DNA from: Strigamia acuminata
Lineage: Eukaryota; Arthropoda; Chilopoda; Geophilomorpha; Linotaeniidae
DNA: 64,000 nucleotides
Assembly (NCBI GenBank): GCA_949358305.1
Contig: OX442314.1
Location: 43,284,581-43,348,580 of the forward strand
Direction: 5' to 3'
Made by a program: the position numbers and the translations under genes. Below are positions 54,257 through 64,000 of this stretch, piece by piece. The notes under the pieces are model-generated. The model did no database searches, was not told where the DNA came from, and saw nothing but the letters and a program-made list of their open reading frames with translations. Numbering within the stretch: the first letter of the stretch is position 1; every line of letters starts with the position of its first letter.

Positions 54257-54868
54257 TGTGGTGACCACGAGGTCACAAAAGTGTTTTAATTAATCATAAC
54301 TTAATAAATAGTAATTTTAATATTGATAGTAAAATGATTGTCAGATTATTGCGGGAAAACTAGCTATACTAGTTTTACCGTTTCTGCGGGACTGACGTGA
54401 CAACGTCATAGATTTGCATAATTCCCCGAATTTATGCAAATACGTCATTTCCGGTCCAGCCACTATTTAAACCCGTATCTGACCGGAAACCCCCACTTTA
54501 TAGATACCAGAGCAACATTAGCATCACCACCTCACCGTCAGGCCGTTTTACCGGATTGATAGAGGATCGATGCCCGTTGCCAAATTCATCTATAAATCAC
54601 AGTCACAGATATTTATCGTAGCAATACTACGATAGTAATATCTACCGAAGCGAAGCGTTTGCGAACACGTGTTTCGCCAGACGCCATTACCCTAGACAAC
54701 AGAAACCACGTGTAAGACTGCCGTGCAGCAACAAATCGTATCCGCCGACAAGGATCCGAGACCACAACATTGTTAAGTATATTTGTATTATATTACAAGT
54801 GTGAAATAAAAGGTTATTATTGTAAGATATTGTGTAAGTTTATTTACCGGAATCAAGGTTACGACACG
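54257..54868 (+). repeat. 5' LTR of element C, about 612 bp
   Basis: The end (TTACGACA, 54868) is fixed by the primer-binding site two bases on. The start is set at TGTGGTGACC as the best TG; only one LTR copy is in view, so it could be off by some bases. TATTTAAA at 54464 and AATAAA at 54805 mark U3 and the poly(A) site. Confidence 0.7.
54412..54471 (+). promoter_or_regulatory. Core promoter of element C LTR with inverted octamer pair
   Basis: ATTTGCAT (54412-54419) and ATGCAAAT (54434-54441) form an inverted pair of the POU-factor octamer, next to TACGTCAT (CRE-like), 23 bases before TATTTAAA (54464-54471). Confidence 0.5.
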
Positions 54869-54870
54869 TG

Positions 54871-54888
54871 GGGGCCCGTCCGGGATAG
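54871..54888 (+). promoter_or_regulatory. Primer-binding site of element C (tRNA-Pro type)
   Basis: TGGGGGCCCGTCCGGGAT differs by one base from the well-known tRNA-Pro primer-binding site of retroviruses. It lies two bases after the LTR. Confidence 0.85.
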
Positions 54889-54952
54889 TTTTGAACATTC
54901 AAACTATTTTAAATAAACATATCTTACGGTTTGAACTTTGCAAACTATCGAA

Positions 54953-57493
54953 ATGACGAAAAGCGGGAAAAATCGAAACCCTTCAACCGCAAGCGCCCGA
55001 AGAAAAGCCATGGAATCCGCCAAGGCAAGGGCCGAAGCATTAGCTAGTCCAGCGTTAGAAAAGCAGCCACCGGAGCCGACGAGGGAAAAGACGACTGGAA
55101 AGACACCAGTCAACGAAAACCACGCGGAAAAACCACCCGAGAATGTGCCGACCGGAAAAACGCCGGCTAGTAAAGTACCCGCTAGCAAAAACCCAACCAA
55201 TAAAACGCCGATAAATCAGCGAATCGAAGAAGAAGTCGAAGAGGAAGAAGAAGAATCCGAACAAAGTCAGAACGGGTATAACCTATTCGACAATCAGGAT
55301 AATCGCCAGAGTAATCGTGTCACGATCACACACGGTTATAATTCGAAGAAATCCCAGATCGATAGCTGTAAAGAAGCGTACGAACTCGCTCGACTGGAGG
55401 GAATCCCTTACAACGAAGAAGGGGACCCGCTAGCACAGATGAACATGATCATTCGTCTTGCCAAAGAGCGAGCGGAAAAACGAGCCCTTAGAAGAGGTCG
55501 AAAAAACGTAAAACGTCAAAAAACGAATAACCAAACGACGGACTCCTATGATTCCACCCGAACATCCGACGCCGACGACGAAAGCGAGGCCGATTCCCTC
55601 AGCTCGAAAGGAATCAACGTTCAAGGATGGGATAGTATAGTGGACGAGCCAGTCGAAATCCAGAACGAATTCCTGGAAGCCTTCCAGCAGGACCGTCGAA
55701 ATAATAAGGGTCAACAGTCGTGGGCAATCGCCCAATCCTTTGCTACGAGAGCTGGCCACACCAGTCAAACCCCAAAGGACCCTAACGCAGAGATGATTAG
55801 ACTGATAAATCAGCGAAACCACCTCAGAAACCAGCAAGGACGGAACAGGTTGGCAATGCCAAGCCTCGAAGATATCCAGACGGTACAAGCCAACGTCGAA
55901 GCCGCAAACGAGGCGGAAAGAATTAAAATACAAGCCGCCAACGAAGTCGACCGAGAAGCCGCAAGACTAAAGACACAACTTTACGGCGGGAGAGGGTCGA
56001 CCATTTTGATCGGACAGAAGAACGGGGTCCTAAATGGAACAGCCATAAACGGAATTTTCCCCCCCGGAACACAACTGACCGAGTCGCAGCCAAACTCGAC
56101 AACACCGACCTTGACCGACCCGAACTCAACCAACGGTAATTTCCAACGATTTGCGCCCCAAAATGGAGCTACGTCCCCGAACTGTGGGAATCAATACCAA
56201 GCCGATCCCATAATGGAAGCTAGATTAAGAGCACTCGAGGAACGAGCACGCGCCGACTCCCAGGTCAACCAAAATCGAAATCTGAGAAATCGCCCAAGAC
56301 AAAACGAGAGCCTTCTTCGAAAATATTCCGCCGATCAATGGGCTTTAGAACAAAAGGACCGAAACATAAAATGGTCACAGTTGCGACTGATGAGATTCGA
56401 CGGAACCTGGAGGGCCGGCAATAACTTCTTAGACGAAGTGGCACTCACCATTTCACGACTCGGAGCCGAACCCGACGAGATGGTAACAAAAGGGCTACCC
56501 GAAATGTTAATAGGGGAAGCCAGAGCCTGGTATGTGGAAGCAAAATTAAAAACTTGGGAACAGTTTGTCGTCGCTTTCAACAGTCAGTACGGCGAGACCC
56601 AAAAAGAAATTAGACAGAGAGTCAGTCTCATGCTACAAGCCGCAGGAGAAGAGTTACGAGCCTATTTCCGACGAGCGAAAAGTTTGTTCAACGAGTTGGA
56701 TACGCCACTCGACGAATATGCGCAAAACGTGATTTTCGAAAAGGGGTTAAACGACACCTCAAAGAAAGTACTGAGAGATATGAACGCTCCCACAGCAGAT
56801 AGTTTCGAACAGCTGCTAAAATTTGTAAATGACTATCACGAAGAAGTAGACGATCGTTATACGGAAGCCCTGACGCCCGAACAGAGGACACAAACGCAAC
56901 TCCGCATACAGCGTATCCATGCGAAAAATCATGACGCAGGGAGACTGATCCAGTCGCGTAGCTTCCTGAACGGGGAAATCGAGGCCGCACCTCCGAAAAA
57001 GGCGAACGATAAAGCCACCTCGAACCCGATACCGGCTCCAAAAGCTTACAAAGCCAGTACAAACTCCGACGCAACTAATCTCGAAGAAGGGAGGGAAAGT
57101 GAAGACAATAACTCCGAGCAAAACTCAGGAGGGGATACCAGCGATAGCCAACAAGAAGAAGAGACTCTCCACGCTAACATGGGGAAAGAAATCGCCCCAA
57201 GCTACCGACCCCGAATGAAGACCGCGAATAAAACGGAGCACCACAATCCAAAAAGCGACAAACCCTACGAGAAAAAAGAGTTTGTGAGACGACCGTACCC
57301 GAAAACAGATAACTCCACCACAAAACCTTGTAATTATTGTAACGAGGTGGGACACTGGAGAAGAGATTGTCCAAAACGAAAGAAGAGGAAAGAAGAGAAG
57401 GAAGCCGCCAAAAACGACGCATTGTTAGAAAAGCTAACAGCCAAATTCGAAGAACTGACAAAAAACTGGTTAAAGCAGACAGAGAAAAAATAA
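54953..57493 (+). CDS. gag: Gag of element C, 846 aa
   Basis: The first ATG of the frame is 54953. The N-terminal ~130 residues are Lys/Ala/Pro/Glu-rich, with acidic runs (EEEVEEEEEESEQ). A Gln/Asn-rich middle leads to a Gag-like helical domain around residues 480-650 (MRFDGTWRAGNNFLDEVALT, ARAWYVEAKLKTWEQFVVAF). One CCHC knuckle, CNYCNEVGHWRRDC, lies near residue 792, followed by a Lys/Arg/Glu-rich tail. The tail contains the slippery site and ends at TAA 57491-57493. Confidence 0.9.
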   Translation: MTKSGKNRNPSTASARRKAMESAKARAEALASPALEKQPPEPTREKTTGKTPVNENHAEKPPENVPTGKTPASKVPASKNPTNKTPINQRIEEEVEEEEEESEQSQNGYNLFDNQDNRQSNRVTITHGYNSKKSQIDSCKEAYELARLEGIPYNEEGDPLAQMNMIIRLAKERAEKRALRRGRKNVKRQKTNNQTTDSYDSTRTSDADDESEADSLSSKGINVQGWDSIVDEPVEIQNEFLEAFQQDRRNNKGQQSWAIAQSFATRAGHTSQTPKDPNAEMIRLINQRNHLRNQQGRNRLAMPSLEDIQTVQANVEAANEAERIKIQAANEVDREAARLKTQLYGGRGSTILIGQKNGVLNGTAINGIFPPGTQLTESQPNSTTPTLTDPNSTNGNFQRFAPQNGATSPNCGNQYQADPIMEARLRALEERARADSQVNQNRNLRNRPRQNESLLRKYSADQWALEQKDRNIKWSQLRLMRFDGTWRAGNNFLDEVALTISRLGAEPDEMVTKGLPEMLIGEARAWYVEAKLKTWEQFVVAFNSQYGETQKEIRQRVSLMLQAAGEELRAYFRRAKSLFNELDTPLDEYAQNVIFEKGLNDTSKKVLRDMNAPTADSFEQLLKFVNDYHEEVDDRYTEALTPEQRTQTQLRIQRIHAKNHDAGRLIQSRSFLNGEIEAAPPKKANDKATSNPIPAPKAYKASTNSDATNLEEGRESEDNNSEQNSGGDTSDSQQEEETLHANMGKEIAPSYRPRMKTANKTEHHNPKSDKPYEKKEFVRRPYPKTDNSTTKPCNYCNEVGHWRRDCPKRKKRKEEKEAAKNDALLEKLTAKFEELTKNWLKQTEKK

Positions 57494-57506
57494 TAAATCT
57501 GTCTGC
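57460..57506 (+). promoter_or_regulatory. Programmed -1 frameshift signal, gag to pol of element C
   Basis: A AAA AAC at 57460-57466 is in gag phase (codons ACA AAA AAC). After an 8-base spacer, GCAGACAG (57475-57482) pairs perfectly with CTGTCTGC (57499-57506), leaving a 16-base loop. Pol is in the -1 frame and open across the site. The heptamer is the same as in element B. Confidence 0.85.
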
Positions 57507-60500
57507 ACGCCCGGAAGACCAAACCCCAAAATTTACCACGAATACGACAATTAACCAGGCAATTAACGAAGTAATTACGGAAGAAGTAGTCAAATTAAAA
57601 CTCGAATTAAAAGAGAAAAAATCGAAAGAAATTGAAACGAATAATAAAGAAATTAGCGACTCAAGTTCGGAAGACGAATTAAAAGCCAAATGGATAAACA
57701 CCAATTGGTTAGAAAAACAAATAAAAGAATTACAGAAAAAGGTCGTTTATTTCACTACGGCTTACTTCACCACAGAAAAACGCAAATATAGTGGCCCAAC
57801 CACTAATACGGCGGACGGCGAAAAAATAGCCGAAACATTCCAAGAATTACCTCACGCCTACGAGGAGGCCCCACCTCGAAAGAAACGCATTTTACATTGT
57901 AATTTGGCTAAAGAGCGGAAGGACTCACTCGCAATGTTAACAATCAAGTTTAACGACAAAAAATTCATCGGTTTGTTGGATTCGGGAGCCGACCGGTCCT
58001 TTATCTCTTCAGATCTATACGAGTCGTTGGACAAAAAACAACGCGACAAACTACGGGGAATAAGCGAAAATGTGGCCGTAAAAACCGCTGCTGGAGAAGT
58101 GCGTCCAGTAGGAGTACTGACAACAAAAGTCATATGGGAGGGAGGCGTAATAACCCATCCTTTCATCGTTTTACCAACCTACGACACGGTCCTACTCTTG
58201 GGTATGGACATCATGGCCATAATGGAGATCCAGCCCAACCCCATAACGAGGTCCTGGAACTATATCGATAAACGCGAGGACCCCCGACTAATGACAGTAC
58301 CTACCGAACTCCTAGATTCGAACGACGAAGAGGACGAATGGAAAGGCGGAAATTTGAAGCAATTCGTACAAGATTACGATTTCAAATCTTTTAACGCCCG
58401 ACTCCAAGAAGGAAATTTGGCTCACAATTTGGCCATGGACGCGAACCTAGGAGAAACCCAGACTAAATTACTTGAAGAAATGCTACAAAAACATCGAAAA
58501 ATCCTGACTAAAGAACCGGGAAAGACAAATTACGTAAAACACGAAATAGAATTAAGTACGGATAAGCCAGTACGAGTTCCATTCAAGGGCATGAACCCCC
58601 AAAAACGCGAAATCGTCAAGACGATCTGTCAAGACTTACTGGACAAGGGGATAGTGTCCGAGGCATTAGGAGAATATGCGATGAGAATCGTGCTCGTCAT
58701 GCGTGCAGGATCGGAACCCAGACTGTGCATCGATTATCGACCTCTAAACGCCATTACCGTTATTGACCCCGTCCAGATGCCATCAATCGAAGCCATTCTT
58801 CGAGAATTAGCCCCATTTAATTGGGTAACAACGATGGATCTGTCGAAAGGATATTGGCAGGTCGAACTCCGTGCCGAAGACAAAGAAAAAACCGCTTTCT
58901 GGTCCCCGATGGGCAGGTTAATGTTTAATGTCATGCCATTTGGCCTAGTAAATGCCCCGGCAACATTTCAACGTTTAATCGAAAAAGTTTTGGGCGACGC
59001 GCTACATAAATACGCCTGGGCGTATCTGGACGATATTATTATTGTCTCCCAGACTTTTGACGAACACATCAGACATATCGACGAAGTAATACGTCGTTTA
59101 GCAGAAGCCGGACTCCACATACACCCCGGAAAGAGCCAGTTTTGCCGAAAAGAACTTGCGTTTCTTGGATACAAAGTTGGAGTCAATGGCTTATCCATAG
59201 ACCCAAAGAAAGTACGAGCAATCACCAATTTTCCGGCTCCTACGGACGTGAAAGGAGTACAACGTTTTTTAGGAATGGTAAATTTCTTCGGCCGACTCCT
59301 ACCACATTTAGCGGAAGTCGCGGCCCCAATCACCGATCTTTTAAAGACTGTCCAGAAAATAAATCCAAAGGAGGACCCGCCGAAAGACCCCGAAATCAAA
59401 TTTAACTGGACCAGCCATTGCGAAGCAGCGTTTGACAAAATCAAACAAATGCTAATCGACACCAAAACCATCCCTCTCCCCGACTTGAATCGCGAATTTA
59501 TCTTACATACGGATGCGAGTAAAATCGGATTGGGGGCTGCGTTGATGCAAATGCACGAAATCGACGGCCTACATCAAGAAGTACCCACGATCTTTATCAG
59601 CCGGAAAATTCAAGCCGCCGAGAAAAATTACTCAGCGACAGAGCTCGAATGCTTGGCAATCGTATGGGCAGTTCGTAAATTCAGGCCTTACCTCGAGTTT
59701 ACAAAATTTACCGTCCAGACCGACCATCAGGCTTTAAGGTGGTTCATGGGCCTGAAAGAACCTTCGGGCCGGATGGCTCGATGGCAATTAGAGCTCATGG
59801 CTTACGACTTACAAATCGAGTACAAGCCAGGGAAGTATAACACAGTCGCCGACGCGCTCTCTAGAGCTCCCGCCTCAGAACCCGACGAGCCAGACGACGA
59901 CGGCGACGACGATTCTCGGATAGCTTACTGTCCCACCCCGATCAGGAAGTGGGAATTCAGAAAACAGAATGAACTGCCGAAAGAAAAGTTGGAATCTTCC
60001 GATGAAAAATACGTCGGATATTGGATGAGGGCATATCAATCGGCAAAAGATGCCAGACCAAATTACGACTTATCCATCGAACCCAGAGTCTCGGATAAAT
60101 TTGTGCGAGCTTTCGTTACACACGTGAGTAAAGGCACGAACTGTGTCCCACCTACTCGCGAGGAACTCGTCGAAGCTCAGAAGAACGACACCGCCTTCTG
60201 TAAAAGGTTCTATGACTACTTGACCAACGAGACTTTCCCTGGCGACGTCTACAGCAGAGAATCCAGAGAAGAGTTCAAAATTAAGGCTTCCGCTTATCTG
60301 ATAGACGATGGCCTACTTTTAAAGTACCATCCGAACTTTCGGGACGACTTGACAGAGTCAGGGAGTTCAATTAAAGTCGTAATTCCGAGAAAAGTTCGAA
60401 CACAAATTCTGTGGATGGTACACGGCCACCCTCTAGCCGGACACGCCGGCGTGGCAAGGACTCTCTACCGGGCCAGTCAACTGTACTATTGGCCCGAAAT

Positions 60501-61794
60501 GAGAAGGGACATCGTACGATTCATACGACACTGTCCACGATGCCAAGCCTGCAAGCCTCGGAATAAGGCTAACTACGAGAATTTATCACTTGGACCGTTC
60601 GCCCCTTTTGATTGTTGGAGCGTAGACCTTATGGGTCCTAAGATAACAAGTGCAAATAGCCACAAATACATACTCGTGATCATGGATGTCGCAACAGGAT
60701 GGCCAGAGTTGTATCCGATGGCCCACCCGACTAAGCAGAAAATAATCCAGTGCCTCTACGAAGTCGCGTTACATTTTGGCTTCCCGCGAAAATTAATTTC
60801 CGATAATGGCCCACAATTCGCATCAAGGTTATACAAGGATTTCTGCAATCAATTCGACATTCAACCATCATTTACTTCAACGTATAACCCACGGGCTAAT
60901 CCCGTGGAGCGACTCAACCGCGACATAAAATATGCGCTTGCTATTTTCACAGACGTACATTCCAAGTGGGACGAGTTCCTTAAAGAAATAGCATTTAGCA
61001 TCCGAACGACCATTTCGAGAAACCGCGGCTTTTCCCCGGCTTATCTCAACTTCGCTCGAGAGCTACGAGTGCCCTGGGATCCACGCATCCCAGAAGGAAT
61101 TCGAAAAGTCGATCCAAAAAATCCTCACATTTACGTACATCAATTAGAACAAGCAATTTCGGCAACCTACCAACATATGATGTCACATGTGTTTGACATG
61201 CGCGAACGAGTGAAAAAGTCTGAAAAGAACACACAATTTTGTAATTTCAAAATCAACGATCTCGTATGGAAGGACACTCACATTTTATCCAGTGCAGATA
61301 AAGGGATTCATGCCGGCTTAGCCGACAAACGAGACGGCCCATACGTAATTACCAAGGCCCACGGCGGGAACGCATTTTCTCTGCAACGTTTGGCCGATAA
61401 TGTAAATTTTCGATCAATCCACGCTCGAGAACTGACGCCTTACTTGCCGGAATTTCCACAAGAAGAATGGGCCGAGGACCAAACGCAGCCATCTCCATCG
61501 CCCACAATACGAGATATGTTCGACGACATCGCCACTGTTTCAGACTTGAACGAAAATACGACTCACGCAACTCCAGACAGCGCCGAACTAACTAGCGCCC
61601 CAGATGGAAATTTAGGAGGGGAGGAAGCAGCAGTTAACGAAGAAACTCCTAAAACTCCTGAAAAAGAAAAAGAGATTACTAAAAGATCCACACGATCGAG
61701 AAGTAAAATACCGAAACCTATAACACGACAAAGTACAAGAAAAAAGGCACCAAACCCGTTTATAAAGGACGGTAAAATCACCGGGAGGACATGA
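57466..61794 (+). CDS. pol: Pol of element C: protease, RT, RNase H, integrase
   Basis: About 1442 residues after the frameshift. A Lys/Glu-rich linker is followed by the protease (GLLDSGADRSFIS, near 57970), RT with RLCIDYRPLNAI, MPFGLVNAP and catalytic YLDDIIIVS (near 59020), RNase H with TDASKIGLGAAL, the HHCC domain (HGHPLAGHAG ... CPRCQACK), the integrase core (DLMGPK, SDNGPQF, E in PVERLNRD) and a GPY/F module (DKRDGPYVITK). The Thr/Glu-rich, basic C-terminus ends at 61794. All catalytic residues are present. Confidence 0.93.
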   Translation: MVKADREKIINLSARPEDQTPKFTTNTTINQAINEVITEEVVKLKLELKEKKSKEIETNNKEISDSSSEDELKAKWINTNWLEKQIKELQKKVVYFTTAYFTTEKRKYSGPTTNTADGEKIAETFQELPHAYEEAPPRKKRILHCNLAKERKDSLAMLTIKFNDKKFIGLLDSGADRSFISSDLYESLDKKQRDKLRGISENVAVKTAAGEVRPVGVLTTKVIWEGGVITHPFIVLPTYDTVLLLGMDIMAIMEIQPNPITRSWNYIDKREDPRLMTVPTELLDSNDEEDEWKGGNLKQFVQDYDFKSFNARLQEGNLAHNLAMDANLGETQTKLLEEMLQKHRKILTKEPGKTNYVKHEIELSTDKPVRVPFKGMNPQKREIVKTICQDLLDKGIVSEALGEYAMRIVLVMRAGSEPRLCIDYRPLNAITVIDPVQMPSIEAILRELAPFNWVTTMDLSKGYWQVELRAEDKEKTAFWSPMGRLMFNVMPFGLVNAPATFQRLIEKVLGDALHKYAWAYLDDIIIVSQTFDEHIRHIDEVIRRLAEAGLHIHPGKSQFCRKELAFLGYKVGVNGLSIDPKKVRAITNFPAPTDVKGVQRFLGMVNFFGRLLPHLAEVAAPITDLLKTVQKINPKEDPPKDPEIKFNWTSHCEAAFDKIKQMLIDTKTIPLPDLNREFILHTDASKIGLGAALMQMHEIDGLHQEVPTIFISRKIQAAEKNYSATELECLAIVWAVRKFRPYLEFTKFTVQTDHQALRWFMGLKEPSGRMARWQLELMAYDLQIEYKPGKYNTVADALSRAPASEPDEPDDDGDDDSRIAYCPTPIRKWEFRKQNELPKEKLESSDEKYVGYWMRAYQSAKDARPNYDLSIEPRVSDKFVRAFVTHVSKGTNCVPPTREELVEAQKNDTAFCKRFYDYLTNETFPGDVYSRESREEFKIKASAYLIDDGLLLKYHPNFRDDLTESGSSIKVVIPRKVRTQILWMVHGHPLAGHAGVARTLYRASQLYYWPEMRRDIVRFIRHCPRCQACKPRNKANYENLSLGPFAPFDCWSVDLMGPKITSANSHKYILVIMDVATGWPELYPMAHPTKQKIIQCLYEVALHFGFPRKLISDNGPQFASRLYKDFCNQFDIQPSFTSTYNPRANPVERLNRDIKYALAIFTDVHSKWDEFLKEIAFSIRTTISRNRGFSPAYLNFARELRVPWDPRIPEGIRKVDPKNPHIYVHQLEQAISATYQHMMSHVFDMRERVKKSEKNTQFCNFKINDLVWKDTHILSSADKGIHAGLADKRDGPYVITKAHGGNAFSLQRLADNVNFRSIHARELTPYLPEFPQEEWAEDQTQPSPSPTIRDMFDDIATVSDLNENTTHATPDSAELTSAPDGNLGGEEAAVNEETPKTPEKEKEITKRSTRSRSKIPKPITRQSTRKKAPNPFIKDGKITGRT

Positions 61795-62040
61795 TAAAGC
61801 AAGAAAAATCCAAAATGGTTGGCATAACCAATCAAAAGCGATAAAACAATATGACGTAATTACCCCGACCTCCTAGGGACAAAAACAATCACAAGGAGAC
61901 TCCAACAATCAACTACGTATTACATACGAAAGCCAATCAAGATACTTAACCTCGACTACCCTTTCAACTTTGCACTCCGCGTTCTGTCACGACGACAACA
62001 GGTGCTTGACAAAAATCGCAACCAACAAATCGAATCAAAA
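61795..62040. other. Spacer between pol and third ORF of element C
   Basis: No gene. An AG at 62000-62001 (ACGACAACAG) could be a splice acceptor leading into the first coding exon of the third ORF. Confidence 0.4.
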
Positions 62041-64000
62041 ATGCGAAGAAACTGGAAGCAATCACCCGACAACGAAGAGGAAGAAATGGATCGGGACCCA
62101 AGCGAAGACGAATGGAACGATCCCGCAAGATGGGACGAGGTTGAACCGGAAGAAAATCGGGAAAAGCCCGATGGAAACGAAAAGGTAAAAATAACAAAGA
62201 ATTTAATTTGTGGCTAAACCACGAAAATACGTGAAACAAGATTCATAAAAGAAAACATCTTTATGTCAACAAACGAAAAATGACACGAGCCATTATTTAA
62301 AATTCAACACGTGTAAAAAGCACATGGTCGACCATGGCGCCATCTTGAATCCAAATTCGGAATTTAACAAAAATCTAATTTTTATGTATTCATTCCTCAG
62401 CCGGAACACCAACTTACGTGGGGACCCATCGATCCACAAAACGTGTCTTCGGGTACACTCTGGAGAAGCGAAATTCCGACCCCATTTCGAAGAGCGTTAG
62501 AGGACGACGTCGACACCGGACCATGGAAAATTCGGCTCACTTCATCCCGAGCCCGATCGCGATTTTGGGCAAGTCAGGAGACCCTGATACACTACTTCCC
62601 AGAAAAGATGCGCGACGCACTGAGGACTGAAATTCCAGAACGCGACGACGCACCAGCACCACTCCCAAACAAGTTTTTGGAAAAGGACTATCCAAGCGAG
62701 CCCGAAGAGTGGGCTGTCCTCGAGAGGTGGCAAAACGCCGCTACAGACGAAGAGCGCCGACAAATACACAGAGACTATTACAACGAAGTCAGACGGACGG
62801 CGTATCGAGATCTCTTCAAAATACTGAAACCAGCAGGGTATTCAACAGATGAGATAAAAACTTGGTTAAGCCAGGTTCGAGGAGAAAGACCAGACGTTCC
62901 CAACTGGCGGCCCGAACACGGATTTATTACCTCACAGAAAGCAATGCACCAGCTCCACTACCTGGGCATCTTTGGGCGCAAGCGACAGAAAGCGGAGAAG
63001 CGACTCTCGAGCGAATTATTAAATCACACACACGACAACAAGCGACGACGCCTGGATCAGCCAAGCACGTCGTACAACACGCACGATCGATCGCAGTCTC
63101 ATCCTCGAGTTTATTACCGACACGCTCGAGAACCCTCGCCGCGACGAGAGCCCAGAGTCGAGAAGCCACGGGAGGTCGAGACATACCGCTACTCCAGAAA
63201 TCGACCGAACCAACGCGGATGCCTCAGGTTATCAAGGCCACGAGCAGAAACATGGGGACGCTTTGAGAGATCACGTGAAGTCGATGAGGTAGAGACTTTG
63301 CAAGTGGAAGTTCGACAAGAAGTGCCATTAACGATCGAACACGAACAATCGGCAGAGCCGATGATCGTACCGGAACAAGAGAGAAAATATACCGAAGCCG
63401 ACATGGTAGCAGCAGTCCTGAAGGCCAAAAATGAACAATCGAAGCCTGTCTACCGGCCGACTAAATCGATCGAAATGAGCATAACTTCGGTGCCAAGTGT
63501 GTTCATCAAAACACCGACAAAGCCAGCCACCAGCGTGCCTTCTAGTCTGCCCAGCGCATTCCGAAAAACTGTGGTCATCGGAGCCCCGACATCGCTGAGT
63601 CCCTTTGAACAACTCAAACGACGACAAGATCGTTTTGGACCAATTTTCCCAGCCGTACCGGAAGAAACGCGAAGCGAGACTTCTACGTTGAGAACACCGA
63701 TTGTTTGGGATGAGCCCGAACCCGATGTTCAACGAGTTTTAATTAACTCAAGACAAGATACCGTAGTTAGAGTCGACGAAAGCAATCAAACGCCTTCAAG
63801 ACCACCCCCCAATAACAGATCTTCGGACACTCGAGCCACAACCCAGTTTGATCCAACATCGTGTGAATTACAGTCGTTCCTCGATACAACCACGATCGAG
63901 CAAGCAAAAGAGATGGTGTCCGACATCGATGACTACCAAGCCAGAACGATGCAGATCGCCGTGACGAATATCCGAAGCGCGGCCATCGAGTTCACCAACA
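62041..64000 (+). CDS. Third ORF of element C, spliced, incomplete at window end
   Basis: Exon 1 is 62041-62184 (48 codons from ATG; acidic, MRRNWKQSPDNEEEEMDRD), ending at AAAG|GTAAAA. The intron 62185-62400 ends in TTCATTCCTCAG. Exon 2 opens at 62401 in phase 0 and stays open for 1600 bases to the window edge (at least 533 codons), without any ATG near its start, so splicing is needed to translate it. It starts PEHQLTWGPIDP; a helix-rich part (DYYNEVRRTAYRDLFKILK) is followed by an Arg/Glu-rich region and Ser/Thr/Pro-rich sequence. No membrane segment or Cys cluster is visible. No family recognised. Confidence 0.7.

Larger units (their letters stand above)
54257..64000 (+). mobile_element. 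LTR retrotransposon C (Ty3/Gypsy-like), intact as far as seen, truncated by window end
   Basis: 5' LTR, tRNA-Pro-type primer site, gag, pol in the -1 frame and a spliced third ORF. No inactivating change is seen in gag or pol. The 3' LTR lies beyond the window. Pol is clearly related to that of element B. Confidence 0.9.

Noticed and set aside
62418-63266. Short ATG frames in the element C third ORF region
   Set aside because: They are shadows; the phase-0 frame from 62401 is open for 1600 bases.
1-64000. CRISPR arrays, operons or bacterial-type ribosome sites
   Set aside because: None seen; introns, LTR elements and gene families are eukaryotic.

Overview
The window is eukaryotic, from an invertebrate animal. 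Host genes are split by short introns (mostly 45-100 bases) with GT-AG borders. Their products are animal families: two or more DEG/ENaC sodium channels, a five-Ig plus FnIII membrane protein of the Sidestep type, a TIPIN replication-fork protein, a possible CENP-K, and three paralogous Pro-rich RING proteins. The Sidestep-like gene points to an arthropod-like protostome, but the species cannot be named from the sequence. More than half of the window is transposable elements.

Layout. 1-12636: degraded Ty3/Gypsy-type LTR element A, its 5' LTR cut by the window edge and its 3' LTR interrupted by a 637-bp hAT-type MITE. 13188-16401 (-): a DEG/ENaC gene whose reading frame runs on into the start of a second DEG/ENaC domain. 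17709-20889 (-): a complete 13-exon Sidestep-like gene, 811 residues. 21075-35320: nearly intact Gypsy element B (1.7-kb LTRs, gag, pol, third ORF), inserted with a TACA target duplication into a relic of the element D family. 35.3-53 kb: a host region made of repeated units (Sidestep exon-1 fragment, RING gene, convergent DEG/ENaC gene), interrupted by element D (40019-44791, minus strand, very short LTRs) and by nested TIR/MITE/tRNA-like repeats. 50946-51503 (-): TIPIN. 53287-53868 (-): CENP-K-like. 54257 to the right edge: Gypsy element C with intact gag and pol and a spliced third ORF that runs off the window.

The strongest unusual signals are in the elements. B and C both end gag with the same slippery heptamer (A AAA AAC), followed 7-8 bases later by a perfect stem, and pol lies in the -1 frame. 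A, B and C each carry an extra, non-envelope ORF after pol that opens at a splice acceptor; in A and B it has a similar Cys-rich zinc-finger-like motif. A's pol is dead, yet its third ORF is open for 2.3 kb. On the host side the main oddities are the double DEG/ENaC frame, a RING paralogue that has lost part of its zinc ligands by a clean 24-base deletion, and a coding minisatellite in another paralogue.
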